Shown: positions 1 through 8,456, counted from the first letter of the stretch. The stretch: DNA of 64,000 bases from DVEG01 sp964405435 (GCA_964405435.1 CAYOOD010000010.1:1-64000), one strand, 5' to 3'. The notes: a model not told the origin generated them from the sequence alone. Translations and numbers: made by a program.

Positions 1-51
1 AAAAAACATTGATTTTGCCATTATAGCATAATTTTTAAATTTTGGAGAGGT

Positions 52-390
52 CTAAGCCCTTTTCAAAGCAGCGTCTACTTGCTCCATCACCGGGCAAGTG
101 CCAATTACCCTATCAACTTCGCGATCGAGAACAGTAGCCAGATTATCTGCCATCACCACTGAATCCGCCATCAATCCCATCTGCTGCCCAACAGCACTGT
201 CTTTCTGGATTGCAACCCGCGTTTCTCCTGTTCTGCTCAAATTGGAGGTGATGAGGGCGACAAGCCTTTGGCGCAATCCCGTGTCAACATCATCGGCTTG
301 AACCACCAACGCCGGACGCCTCTTGTACGTCACCAAGTCGGAATTAGGATAGCGAACCAGAATCACATCTCCCCGCTTATAGGGCATCAT
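52..390 (-). CDS. MazF/PemK-family toxin (mRNA interferase)
   Basis: A 112-aa protein with the PemK/MazF beta-barrel signature: N-terminal YKRGDVILVRYP, then RRPALVVQ, a central VALITSN segment, and a C-terminal DREVDRVIG. Family members cleave mRNA as the toxin of type II toxin-antitoxin systems. Its first 14 nt overlap the end of the upstream small gene at 377-583, the usual antitoxin-toxin arrangement. Length is normal for the family. Toxin activity is inferred from family, not shown. Confidence 0.85.
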   Translation of the reverse strand: MMPYKRGDVILVRYPNSDLVTYKRRPALVVQADDVDTGLRQRLVALITSNLSRTGETRVAIQKDSAVGQQMGLMADSVVMADNLATVLDREVDRVIGTCPVMEQVDAALKRA

Positions 391-583
391 ACGCCTCCAT
401 ACCCGGTGCTTCCCAATCCTCTTTGAAAGGCATTAACCGATAGTAAGTCTGAATTGCTTCTTCTTGCGACCAACCCAAATCGGATATTAACAATTGATTT
501 TTGGTTTCTTCAGTTGGCGCTGAGTGCTTCTTCGGCTCGAATTCTTCTACAATAACTTGGGGTTCTCTCTTTGGGTTTTCCAT
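377..583 (-). CDS. Putative antitoxin of the MazF-type module
   Basis: A 68-aa acidic protein with no domain I recognise. It starts MENPKREPQVIVEEFEPKKH and ends in the overlap with the MazF-type toxin. Small size, acidity, position directly upstream and 14-nt overlap suggest it is the partner antitoxin. An AGGAGG-like ribosome-binding site lies just upstream on the minus strand (plus-strand cctcctt near 591-597). The function is inferred from context only. Confidence 0.6.
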   Translation of the reverse strand: MENPKREPQVIVEEFEPKKHSAPTEETKNQLLISDLGWSQEEAIQTYYRLMPFKEDWEAPGMEAYDAL

Positions 584-670
584 GAAGGTTCCTCCTTACT
601 CAAGGCGGCAATATTTTTAGATTAACATTTTTTCTACTGTCTGGCTGTTTTGTCAGGTATTGTCTGAGCT

Positions 671-765
671 TATAGCGGTTTTCAGGCAGATGAAGTACGC
701 CCAGAAACCCGGCTTCTTTGAGAAGCCGGGTTTCTCAGTACCTCACGAGGATGAAAACCGCTATA
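671..765. repeat. Palindromic MITE-like element, family A copy 1
   Basis: Terminal inverted repeats TATAGCGGTTTTCA and TGAAAACCGCTATA bound a 95-bp element. Its core is a perfect hairpin with arms AGAAACCCGGCTTCTT / AAGAAGCCGGGTTTCT. Eight other full or partial copies occur in this window. It has no coding capacity and sits between two toxin-antitoxin modules. Confidence 0.85.
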
Positions 766-856
766 GGGTTTTTTCTTCGTCTTGCCCCAGCAACAGGCGT
801 GAAGCGCAGCACGCTAGGCGAATCGCCCTGTGGGGGATGCGGGTGACGCCCCATCT

Positions 857-886
857 CTGACAATCTTTGACGATTTTGTCTATAAT
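857..886 (+). promoter_or_regulatory. Candidate sigma70-type promoter for the Phd/RelE module
   Basis: A -35-like CTGACA at 857-862 and a perfect -10 TATAAT at 881-886, with an 18-nt spacer, lie 37 nt upstream of the antitoxin start codon at 923. Confidence 0.6.
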
Positions 887-922
887 AGACATAATGTACA
901 AAAAAGCTCGAACCTTTTGGCC

Positions 923-1195
923 ATGCACAGTTACACCCTCACAGAAGTCCGCAACCGACACGGGGAAGTTTTCGATCGCGCTGCTGTTGAGCCGATTCTC
1001 CTAACCAAGCAATCGCGACCGAGCCACATAATCATGTCGGTTGATACCTACAAGCGCTTGATAGAGCGGCTCGCACAATTAGAAGACATGCTTTTGGCTC
1101 AATCTGCAGAAGCGTCGCTGAGTCAGTCTCAGATGGTGGGGACGGAAACTTTTGTAGAAGCACTCCAGCAACTGGCGGCAAATGGCGAAACTTGA
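923..1195 (+). CDS. Phd/YefM-family antitoxin
   Basis: A 90-aa protein. I chose the internal ATG at 923 because upstream in-frame sequence is promoter-like, and MHSYTLTEVRNRHGEVFDRA is the typical Phd/YefM N-terminus. The family has an N-terminal DNA-binding fold that autoregulates the operon and a C-terminal tail that neutralises the toxin. Residues PSHIIMSVDTYKRLIERL fit the family core. The 3' end overlaps the downstream RelE/ParE gene by 14 nt. Confidence 0.85.
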   Translation: MHSYTLTEVRNRHGEVFDRAAVEPILLTKQSRPSHIIMSVDTYKRLIERLAQLEDMLLAQSAEASLSQSQMVGTETFVEALQQLAANGET

Positions 1196-1460
1196 CGGTT
1201 TGCAGGCGGTTCTCGATTTTCTCAAAGGTTTGCAACCAAAAATTGCCGCTCAAATAGCTAAAAAGGTGCTAGCATTAAATGTCGAGCCGTTGCCTGCTGA
1301 TAGCAAGGAATTATCGGGCTATCCCGGTTATTATCGGGTAGACAGCGGCGAATATCGCATTGTTTACCGATTTGATGCCGATGAGGATTTGGTAGAAGTC
1401 ATTTTGGTAGGCAAGCGCAACGATGATGAAGTTTACAAACAATTGAAGCGTTTGTTCTGA
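1182..1460 (+). CDS. RelE/ParE-family toxin
   Basis: A 92-aa protein with the RelE/ParE core: a helical N-terminus, then LSGYPGYYRVDSGEYRIVYR (the substrate-facing strands with basic residues) and VEVILVGKRNDDEVY. RelE relatives cleave mRNA at the ribosome and ParE relatives target gyrase; sequence alone does not decide between them. It overlaps the Phd-type antitoxin gene, so the two form a type II module. Confidence 0.88.
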   Translation: MAKLDGLQAVLDFLKGLQPKIAAQIAKKVLALNVEPLPADSKELSGYPGYYRVDSGEYRIVYRFDADEDLVEVILVGKRNDDEVYKQLKRLF

Positions 1461-1607
1461 GTCAGGAGAGATCGCTGCAGCAGGCTAACCTCTGGAATAG
1501 AAGTCGGGTTGCGCCGAGAAGGCTACGCCTGCGATATTTACGCGATTGTGGAGCAGTTGCTAGAGGAGTAGCGAGGCGTTACAGAGCGATCGCCTCCCTA
1601 TCCTTCG

Positions 1608-1694
1608 GGAGCATCCCACTAAAGTAGGGGCGAAGCATTCGGGCGAATAATCTTTCGGACAAAACCGAGAATTTCTCATCCGAAAGCTTCGCCC
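1608..1694. repeat. Family B dispersed inverted repeat, copy 1
   Basis: Begins with the terminal motif GGGAGCATCCC (1608-1618), then AGTAGGGGCGAAGCATTCGG. It ends near CCGAAAGCTTCGCCC (1680-1694), the inverse of the left arm. The outer right terminus is not recognisable here. It lies between the RelE module and the Dabb gene, in a stretch (1461-1747) with no other gene. Confidence 0.65.
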
Positions 1695-1747
1695 TTCCCC
1701 CGGCTTCTGACTGTGCAGCCACAGATAGGGAGGCGCGAGATAATCTC

Positions 1748-2050
1748 TCACATTTCGCAGTCAACAACCGCGCGATCGCTCGCGACTTTCCCCACAAACG
1801 CTTTGCACTTCTCGTGTTCCGGGTGCTTCTGGTAAATGTCGAGCGCTTCAAAACTGGCAAACTCGGAATACAACACGACATCAAAAGCAGCCGGAGATGC
1901 GATCGCATTTATCCCGACTCTAATCTCCACGATTTCGGGAATGACGCCTTTGAGCGCTTCCAGCATTTCTTTGATTTTGCGGGCGTTTTCTTCCTTGGAA
2001 GCGCCTTCTGCTTCGTCTTTTAACCGCCACATCACGATATGTTCGATCAT
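1748..2050 (-). CDS. Dabb (stress-responsive A/B barrel) domain protein
   Basis: A 100-aa protein beginning MIEHIVMWRLKDEA, with FDVVLYSEFASFEALDIYQ and HPEHEKCKAFV, the hallmarks of the dimeric ferredoxin-like Dabb family. Family members include plant stress proteins and some bacterial cyclases and decarboxylases; the substrate here is unknown. It starts only 12 nt after the cpcF stop on the same strand, so it is probably the last gene of the phycocyanin transcript. Whether it has a role in phycobilisome biology is unknown. Confidence 0.85.
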   Translation of the reverse strand: MIEHIVMWRLKDEAEGASKEENARKIKEMLEALKGVIPEIVEIRVGINAIASPAAFDVVLYSEFASFEALDIYQKHPEHEKCKAFVGKVASDRAVVDCEM

Positions 2051-2062
2051 CTTTTACCCCGA

Positions 2063-2740
2063 TTAACTAGCGGCTGCGATCGCTTTCTCTTGCACTTGCT
2101 GTTTTGCCAGCAGCGCGCGAGCGCGAACGGCGATTTCTGCATCCGCCGCTGCCATTTCCTCCAACTGCGTCAGGATTTCTGCAAACCACGCTGGGGGATT
2201 GGCGGCAACTGCGATCGCTAGCCCTTGCAATCCTACTATCGCAGCATATCGCACCACCCATTCCGGGTCTTGACAAACTACCCTTAATGTGTTAAAAACT
2301 CGCTTTTGAGCGTCTGGCACTTGTTCCGACGGCACGCCAGACCATTTTAAATTTCCCAGCCCTCTTGCTGCGGCTCGGCGCACGCTCAGGGCAAAATCTG
2401 TCTCTGCTGCCGCAACTAATAAATCCAGCCCGCGCGCGTCGCCGATGCCGGCAAATGCCCGAATTGCCCAGGCTCTGGCTCCGTAATTGTAGCCGTCAAG
2501 CCGCTCTAAAATCGGCTGTACTGCTGCTTCGCCTAATTCTATCAGCCCGTCAACGGCTGCGACTGCGGCTCCCGGATTGTTGTAGCGCAGCACGTCTATC
2601 AAGGTTGGAATCGCGGCGGGATCGCGCGTCGCTGCTAGCGCTTTCACTGCCGCTACCATTTTATCCGCTGACGTGGCTTCTTCAACGGCGCGGATCAGGT
2701 TTTGGATACTGTTGTTGTTATTGATAACGGTATAAGTCAT
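2063..2740 (-). CDS. cpcF: Phycocyanobilin lyase subunit CpcF (HEAT-like repeats)
   Basis: A 225-aa all-helical HEAT/PBS-lyase-repeat protein with repeated units such as AAIPTLIDVLRYNNPGAAVA and VRRAAARGLGNL. CpcF pairs with CpcE to attach phycocyanobilin to the conserved cysteine of the alpha-phycocyanin subunit. Its position at the end of cpcBACDE and the length match the family. No PecF-type isomerase features were noted, so CpcF is preferred over PecF. Confidence 0.9.
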   Translation of the reverse strand: MTYTVINNNNSIQNLIRAVEEATSADKMVAAVKALAATRDPAAIPTLIDVLRYNNPGAAVAAVDGLIELGEAAVQPILERLDGYNYGARAWAIRAFAGIGDARGLDLLVAAAETDFALSVRRAAARGLGNLKWSGVPSEQVPDAQKRVFNTLRVVCQDPEWVVRYAAIVGLQGLAIAVAANPPAWFAEILTQLEEMAAADAEIAVRARALLAKQQVQEKAIAAAS

Positions 2741-2904
2741 GGTTGGCGGGCGATCGCTTTTTTCTATAACTGCAATTTTCTATTATCTCTTGCGGCGATC
2801 GCATAAAATTTACCCCTCCGCATCTCCGCAGCCCTTCTCAGCGCGGGCTTCGGGAGTGGTGCCCCAGCTTGAAACCTAGGGCACCGGGGGAGCGTTGGCG
2901 GGTT

Positions 2905-3744
2905 CTACAACAGCGAATCCATCAGAGTCATTACCCGGATGGCGTCATCGGATAAACTGGAGGTGTCTGGGGAATTATCCTTTAACTGATGTTCTAGGAG
3001 TCCTTTTAGGGCTATAATTTTTAGACTATTTTCTGCTAATGTCTGCGCGATCGCTTCCGCTGCGGGCATGTATCCGATCGCTCCTAAATCCATCAGTGCC
3101 GTGCGCCGCAATTGCAGTTCGTTCCCCTGCAGCCCTTGCACCAAGCGATCGCCGTATATTGCCTCTCCCGTCAGTTGGTACATCGCGCGCGCGGCGGCGT
3201 ACTGCACCCGCTTCACCGGATGTTCTACAAAGGGTTTTATCAGCGCGATCGCTTCTGTGGCGTGCAAGCTTCCCAGCGCTTCGAGGATGGCATCGTAGGG
3301 CTGCGCTAAATGGGGTTTTCCGGGTACTTGTACCGCTGCCTCTACGCCTCCTTCTAGCAGTTTCACCAGTGCTGATATGCAAGAGCGATCGCCCAATGTT
3401 TCCAGCGACTGCGCTGCAGCCTCGCGAACGTAATAATCTGCCCTCTCCAAGCAGCGAATTAGCGCCGCTACTGCCCGCTGATTTCCCAGTTTGCCCAGTG
3501 CTCGCGCTGCATTTCTCTGGAGGGGATAGCCGCCGTCTTCCGTGCGATCGGATTCGTCTTCTAGCGCTGCGAGTAGCGCGTCAATGGCTTCGGGGGTGGC
3601 AATGCGGAACCTGCCCAGCCACCAAGCGGCATAATAGCGCAAACCCGAGTCATTCCCTTGTAAATTGGCGATCGCCTGTTCGACGGTTAGCGATTCGCCA
3701 GAGCCCTCACCCGCTGGGGGAGCCGCATCAAAATCATCTTGCAT
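2905..3744 (-). CDS. cpcE: Phycocyanobilin lyase subunit CpcE (HEAT-like repeats)
   Basis: A 279-aa protein. The LTVEQAIANLQGNDSGLRYY segment near residue 20 is typical of CpcE, followed by several PBS-lyase/HEAT repeats (RNAARALGKLGNQRAVAALI, VREAAAQSLETLGD). With CpcF it forms the heterodimeric lyase for Cys84 of CpcA. The gap to cpcF is 164 nt. The N-terminal 18 residues are variable, so the exact start is uncertain. Confidence 0.92.
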   Translation of the reverse strand: MQDDFDAAPPAGEGSGESLTVEQAIANLQGNDSGLRYYAAWWLGRFRIATPEAIDALLAALEDESDRTEDGGYPLQRNAARALGKLGNQRAVAALIRCLERADYYVREAAAQSLETLGDRSCISALVKLLEGGVEAAVQVPGKPHLAQPYDAILEALGSLHATEAIALIKPFVEHPVKRVQYAAARAMYQLTGEAIYGDRLVQGLQGNELQLRRTALMDLGAIGYMPAAEAIAQTLAENSLKIIALKGLLEHQLKDNSPDTSSLSDDAIRVMTLMDSLL

Positions 3745-3805
3745 TGCTTTGCTGCTACAGATTGCTCGTATCCAATCGTGCCGTGCAATTTTTTTTTGCA
3801 GCCCT

Positions 3806-3897
3806 CACCCCCTTTGCAAAGATTTTGGATGAAAGATGAAGGCGAGATTAATTTCTCTATCCTTCTGCCTTCTACCATCTGCCTTGCAAAGGGGGTG
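3806..3897. repeat. Inverted repeat in the cpcD-cpcE spacer
   Basis: Perfect 14-bp arms CACCCCCTTTGCAA (3806-3819) and TTGCAAAGGGGGTG (3884-3897) enclose about 64 bp. It lies within the 213-nt spacer between cpcD and cpcE. It could be a small inserted element or a transcript-level hairpin that lowers lyase expression relative to the structural genes. Confidence 0.75.
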
Positions 3898-3957
3898 TGG
3901 GTTTGGCCGGCGTTTTCTCGCACGGCGAAGAATATACTCCGTTAATGAAATTGGGCG

Positions 3958-4197
3958 TTACTCGCCAGCAGTTACCGGTGTAATGCTGACAATTTTGCCG
4001 CCCAACCGCGCAATCCGCTGCATTTCCTCATTCATCCGGTTGTAGGGCACGGTGATAAACACGCTGCCGCTCTGACGAATGGGATAGTTTCTTTTGTTGG
4101 TTTCTGGATTTTGAGCTAGACCGACCACTTCATAGCGGAAGAAGCGGTTTCCAGAAGGGGTATTCGCAGCTCTGCCTGCTGCAGTTTGACCCAACAT
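3958..4197 (-). CDS. cpcD: Phycobilisome rod-capping linker CpcD
   Basis: A 79-aa CpcD-domain protein: FFRYEVVGLAQNPETNKRNY, then SGSVFITVPYNRMNEEMQRI and LGGKIVSITPV. It is the small linker that terminates phycocyanin rods distally and limits their length. Size and position after cpcC are canonical. Confidence 0.95.
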   Translation of the reverse strand: MLGQTAAGRAANTPSGNRFFRYEVVGLAQNPETNKRNYPIRQSGSVFITVPYNRMNEEMQRIARLGGKIVSITPVTAGE

Positions 4198-4302
4198 AAT
4201 TTATGGCTATCTCCTTCAGGTGAAGCCGAGAATATTTTTTGATACTGCGAGTGACTGAGTTTTTAGTTAATATCAACTCACCCTTCGCGGTTCAAATTTT
4301 TC

Positions 4303-5160
4303 TCAGGCTGTGGTTACGCTGGCTATTTTACCGCCCTGACGCAGGATTTGCTGCATCTTATTCGAGAGTTGGTCGTAAGGTACGAAGAAGCTAGCCGTGC
4401 TGCGCCGCACGCCTTGCCGAAGACCGGTTGCTTCAATGCGGTAGACTTTGCCTTCTTCGCCGAAACCGACAAACGCGCCGCCCAGGCAGGTATTCGGAAC
4501 GGAATCAGAGCTGGAACGGTAAGACCAGCCGTTGGGGCTGCCGGAAGGAGCGACGATGGTGGAGGCTCCATTTTTACCCAGTTCGCGAGCCAGACGCGAG
4601 TTATTGCCTTCTAGCTGGGCGCGATCGCTGCTCGCGTAGCCGCGATACAGGCGGAACATGCGGTTGAAACCAACGGTTTTCTGATTGCGTTGGGTGTCAA
4701 AGCCGCGATAGTACGGTACGATATTTTCGCCGAAACTTTCTTGATACTCGACCGAATCTATGTAAGAATCGATCTCGGCATCAAACCCTTGGGTTTCGTA
4801 CAGGTCGAGGTGGTAGATTACCTCTGACTCGTCATAAGGAGCCCGACCTAACAGGTGCTTGTAGTTCAGTTCAATCACCCGGGTCTGGAAACTGTTGTAA
4901 AGAAACTTGCTTTTGTAAAGCTCTGATTTGGCAACGCTGCGAACAAATTCTCTGACAGTGATGCTGCCATTTCTCAGGAGCGATTCGGCAGACGTGAGTC
5001 GTTCCGATGCCATCACATAGTCGTTGCCCAACACTTGACGGTAAACGGCACGAATCACATTTTCTATATCTTCTTTTGTCCAATTCGGACGCAATTCTAC
5101 TCGTGCTGCATCGAGAAAAGCGGACGTTCCCAAACGGGACGCTGCTGCTGTGATAGCCAT
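4303..5160 (-). CDS. cpcC: Phycobilisome rod linker polypeptide CpcC
   Basis: A 285-aa rod linker. I chose the start at 5160 because MAITAAASRLGTSAF is the conserved N-terminus and the preceding in-frame residues look non-coding; a GGGAG ribosome-binding site precedes it. An N-terminal PBS-linker domain (about residues 20-150, with WTKEDIENVIRAVYRQVLGN and YKHLLGRAPYDESE) joins phycocyanin hexamers. A C-terminal CpcD-like domain (about 230-285, VYRIEATGL ... SFFVPYDQLSNKMQQI) follows. Only one large rod linker is present in this operon. Confidence 0.95.
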   Translation of the reverse strand: MAITAAASRLGTSAFLDAARVELRPNWTKEDIENVIRAVYRQVLGNDYVMASERLTSAESLLRNGSITVREFVRSVAKSELYKSKFLYNSFQTRVIELNYKHLLGRAPYDESEVIYHLDLYETQGFDAEIDSYIDSVEYQESFGENIVPYYRGFDTQRNQKTVGFNRMFRLYRGYASSDRAQLEGNNSRLARELGKNGASTIVAPSGSPNGWSYRSSSDSVPNTCLGGAFVGFGEEGKVYRIEATGLRQGVRRSTASFFVPYDQLSNKMQQILRQGGKIASVTTA

Positions 5161-5278
5161 TTCAAAATCTCCCAACAAACAACAAGCTTTATTCAGCCAA
5201 GCCTTATTAAGTCTCAGATATGCAAAGATGCCCGGATAGGTATACACCGTCTAGTTTTTGGCTAGCACCTGCATACCT

Positions 5279-5300
5279 GTCCGGACATCCTTTACCGGAC
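5279..5300 (-). promoter_or_regulatory. Hairpin in the cpcA-cpcC spacer
   Basis: GTCCGG (5279-5284) and CCGGAC (5295-5300) form a 6-bp stem with a 10-nt loop in the 180-nt spacer after cpcA. Hairpins here are known in other cyanobacteria to give abundant cpcBA mRNA and less linker mRNA. That role is inferred for this one. Confidence 0.5.
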
Positions 5301-5340
5301 TGCGCTATCTAAAAGACGCTAGAGAAGTAAGCTTTTGATA

Positions 5341-5829
5341 CTAGCTCAGAGCGTTGATGGCGTAGTCGATGTAGGTGTTCGCTTCAACGGCAGCTTGTCC
5401 GCTCAAGCCGTGGTTGGACTTGATGTACTTCAGAGCTTCAACGTACCAGCTAGGAGACAGTTCAAAGGTGCTGTTGATTTCAGCCAAGCCAGCGATCAGG
5501 TACTCGTCCATCGGGCCGGTGCCGCCAGCAACCAAGCAGTAGGTCACCATGCGCAGGTAGTAGCCGATGTCGCGAGCGCACTTGTCTTTGCCGGTTTGGG
5601 TGGAGGCGTAGTTGGGGCCTTGCAGTTGGGTGGTGTAGGGGAACTTGTTGTACACCGCTTGAGCAGCGCCGTTGGTCAAGTTTTGAGCGTTGTTGGTCAA
5701 AGAGCGAGCTGCTTCCATGCTAGCAACGGCGCGCTTGAAGCGACCGTCAACGGCTTGCAGTTCGGTGTTGCTCAGGAAACGGCCTTGGGTATCGGCTGCT
5801 GCGATCGCTTCGGTGATGGGGGTTTTCAT
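5341..5829 (-). CDS. cpcA: C-phycocyanin alpha subunit
   Basis: A 162-aa globin-like phycobiliprotein beginning MKTPITEAIAAADTQGRF. The bilin-binding cysteine lies in KCARDIGYYLRMVTYCLVAG (the Cys84 equivalent). The ending NTYIDYAINALS is canonical. It pairs with CpcB to form the rod hexamers of the phycobilisome on the thylakoid surface. It lies 102 nt downstream of cpcB. Confidence 0.98.
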   Translation of the reverse strand: MKTPITEAIAAADTQGRFLSNTELQAVDGRFKRAVASMEAARSLTNNAQNLTNGAAQAVYNKFPYTTQLQGPNYASTQTGKDKCARDIGYYLRMVTYCLVAGGTGPMDEYLIAGLAEINSTFELSPSWYVEALKYIKSNHGLSGQAAVEANTYIDYAINALS

Positions 5830-5931
5830 TGTTCGGATATCTCCCTTCGGTTGGCAAAGTTTTCAAACAAAAATCAATTCGGAAGTTTCGAGAATGAAGT
5901 TTGCACTTCAAACTTCAGGCGCTAGTGGTTC

Positions 5932-6450
5932 TTAGCCCACTGCAGCGGCGGCGCGGTCGAAGTAGCTGGCGAGCTCGGAAACGAGAGCGCTGCAGTCGCC
6001 GGGGGTGATGCCGGAGGGATCGTTAACGATCGCGATCGCTGCATCTTTCATCTTTTGAACGCCGTTGGCAACGGAACCGCCGGGAACGCCCAGAGCTTGG
6101 TAGGTTTCGCGCAGACCGTTCAGGCAGCGATCGTCCAGAACGCTGGCATCACCGGCGATGGTTGCGTAGGTGACGTAGCGCAGGATGATTTCCATGTCGC
6201 GCAGGCAAGCAGCCATGCGACGGTTGGTGTAAGCATTTCCACCGGGCGAGATGAGCTGGGGCTGTTCGGCGAACAGAGCGCGAGCTGCATTAGCTACGAT
6301 GGTCGAAGCGTTGCTGGTGATCCGGTTGACGGTATCCAGACGCTTGTTGCCTTCCTTCACCAGGTTGGCGAGGGCATCGAATTGAGCGCCGCTCAGGAAT
6401 TCGCCGCGAGCGTCAGCTTGGGCCACTACTTTGGAAAATGCATCTAACAT
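5932..6450 (-). CDS. cpcB: C-phycocyanin beta subunit
   Basis: A 172-aa protein, MLDAFSKVVAQADARGEFLS onward. The Cys82 equivalent is in ACLRDMEIILRYVTYA and the second chromophore site (Cys153 equivalent) in ITPGDCSALVSELASYFD. The Asn72 equivalent occurs in GGNAYTNRRMAACLRD. It is the first gene of the operon. An AGGAG-like site precedes the start (plus-strand ctctcct, 6458-6464). Confidence 0.98.
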   Translation of the reverse strand: MLDAFSKVVAQADARGEFLSGAQFDALANLVKEGNKRLDTVNRITSNASTIVANAARALFAEQPQLISPGGNAYTNRRMAACLRDMEIILRYVTYATIAGDASVLDDRCLNGLRETYQALGVPGGSVANGVQKMKDAAIAIVNDPSGITPGDCSALVSELASYFDRAAAAVG

Positions 6451-7806
6451 GAGTTAGCTCTCCTACTTATCTGGTTTGCTTGTGGATTGTTCCAAAACGG
6501 TCTGCTGTTGAAAGGCTTTTTCAACCTATCGCAGCAGTCTGGAAAGGTTCGAGACAGACTCCAGCATGAAGCTGGTTGAACTCAGTCTTGAATGCTGCCG
6601 GTCAGTCCATCGGGCCAACCCAACCCCCATTCAAGAATTCTGAGAATATCTTACACGATGATGAGAAACTGAAAAATCCAGGTAAATCAGTCTTTTGGTT
6701 AACGTTTGCCTGTCTTTCGTTCCCTCCAGGTATCTTTATACAACGCCGTAAAGGGTTTTTATATTACGTTTTGTAAATTTTTTTCATCCCCGATCGCCTG
6801 TCCGAGTGCTGTTGGTGTCGGCCTACAGGCTCGGTCAGCCTCCGCAACTGAGTTTAAGAGTGCAAATACCTACCGTCTGAAATAAAGAAAAAATAAACTA
6901 TTAAACATTGCGCTTCTTAAGTAAGAGTTCGCCTTTTTGCGGCCCTTCCCCTATCCTCCTGACGGGCATTCGACCTTGGGAATTGCTTAACAATTTGTAA
7001 TATTTAACATTTTTTTACTTTTGCCCTCGAAACAATCAAAAACCGTGGCTCGATTCTCGTATCGGGGAAGTTTTGCCTGCATGCTGAAGTATCCCCCCTA
7101 CTGGCTTAGGCTAGAAGTCCTATCTCAATAAGTGTTGTAGCTAAATGCCTCCCGGTGACTGCGGCTGTACCAGGCAGCGGACTGCTATTCAAGCGGCAGA
7201 GCAAGAAAAAAAGCCGAAGTGCCAAAAAATATCGAGCCAGCTCGATTCTTTTAGTACCGTTTCGAGAACACCGACAGGCTCTGGGTGCAAAGTTCGCCGC
7301 AATTTTCCAAATAAATCTTTCTTTGGATAGATGCGATCGCGCCGCCTCTAAAAAAAAATTGCTGCGGCCAGTTCGGCGGCAACCCGTTGGTAACACAACC
7401 AAAAACCGTTGCTCGGCGATTTCGTTACATATCGACATAAATCTTCAGGCGATCGCTCCGGCTCCGATGAATGGCCATTCTCTGAAATGGCTTTCCCGAT
7501 CTCCTCCAGAAAAAATATTAAGAAAAAATAAAATTCTTTAGAAACTTTGTTTAATTAAGAAATGTAACGATTGCTGGCAGATCGGGCGTTGATTGTGTCG
7601 CCTTCTAGCGGCAATTTTTAGGCCACCTCCAGCATTCCCATGTCCGCACTCCCGGCAGTAAAATGCCCCACAGGTCGGCGATCGCCCGCGACTGCTGATT
7701 TTCTTGCACGAAAGTGAGAATTTTTACCTAAGATATAAGTGGGAGCGTTGAAAGAGACGGGCGGGCGGGCCAAGGTAAAAAAGTTTTGTTGTACGGAGAA
7801 AACGCA
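6451..7806. other. Long intergenic region between divergent cpcB and the CBS-CP12 gene
   Basis: About 1.36 kb without a convincing gene. The part nearest cpcB is AT-rich in patches (6630-6780, 6880-7030) and must hold the strong cpc promoter and leader, but I could not place -35/-10 boxes with confidence. Open frames here, such as 7106-7438 minus, have no family resemblance and overlap each other. Confidence 0.5.
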
Positions 7807-8421
7807 ATGATGAAAGCTGAAGAAATAATGACTAAAGAAGTCGTCACCATTCGCGGCGCGGCGACGGTGGCTGAAGCAGTGAAGCTGATGAAAGAGAAGA
7901 ACCTGCGGGCTCTGGTGGTCGATCGCCGTCACGAACAGGACGCCTACGGAATCCTCACCGAGACAGACATCGTATATAAGGTGGCAGCTTTCGGGAACGA
8001 CCCCAACAAAACGCGGGTTTACGAGATTATGACCAAACCCTGCATCGTGGTGAATCCCGACCTCGGCGTGGAATATGTGGCGCGGTTGTTTGCCAACACG
8101 GGCATCCGCCGCGCGCCGGTCATCGACGGCAAGCTGGTGGGCATCATCTCGGTGACCGATATTCTCAGAAAGAGCGATTTCGTAGAGAAACCGAAAGGCA
8201 TCCTGCTCGAGGAACGCATCCAGCAAGCGATTGAAGAAGCCCGCGCGATCTGCCAAGAAAAAGGCGCGACTTCTAAAGAATGTGCCTCGGCGTGGGACAT
8301 TGTGGAAGAACTGCAAGCCGAAGCCGCGCACCAGCGGGCTCAGAAGATAGATAAAACCGCCTTCGAGATTTACTGCGAGGAAAATCCAGAAGCGGTTGAG
8401 GCCCGCATCTACGACAATTAG
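7807..8421 (+). CDS. CBS-CP12 fusion protein
   Basis: A 204-aa protein from the ATG at 7807. Residues about 1-125 hold a tandem CBS pair (IMTKEVVTIRGAATVAEAV ... GILTETDIVYKV; then IMTKPCIVVNPDLGVE ... LVGIISVTDILRKSDF), a fold that binds adenine nucleotides. Residues about 137-204 match CP12: ARAICQEKGATSKECASAWD, VEELQAEAAHQRA, and YCEENPEAVEARIYDN. CP12 inhibits phosphoribulokinase and GAPDH of the Calvin cycle in a redox-dependent complex. The N-terminal CP12 cysteine pair is kept, but in the C-terminal pair the second cysteine of the usual ECR is Ala. The role is thus likely energy-status-linked control of carbon fixation, with altered redox sensing. Confidence 0.88.
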   Translation: MMKAEEIMTKEVVTIRGAATVAEAVKLMKEKNLRALVVDRRHEQDAYGILTETDIVYKVAAFGNDPNKTRVYEIMTKPCIVVNPDLGVEYVARLFANTGIRRAPVIDGKLVGIISVTDILRKSDFVEKPKGILLEERIQQAIEEARAICQEKGATSKECASAWDIVEELQAEAAHQRAQKIDKTAFEIYCEENPEAVEARIYDN

Positions 8422-8456
8422 GCGCGATCGGGCCCGAGCGCCCCAGAAAAGCAAGT

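Noticed and set aside
7106..7438. 110-aa open frame (minus) in the cpc upstream region
   Set aside because: Unusual composition, overlapped by other frames, no family resemblance and no ribosome-binding site; treated as non-coding.
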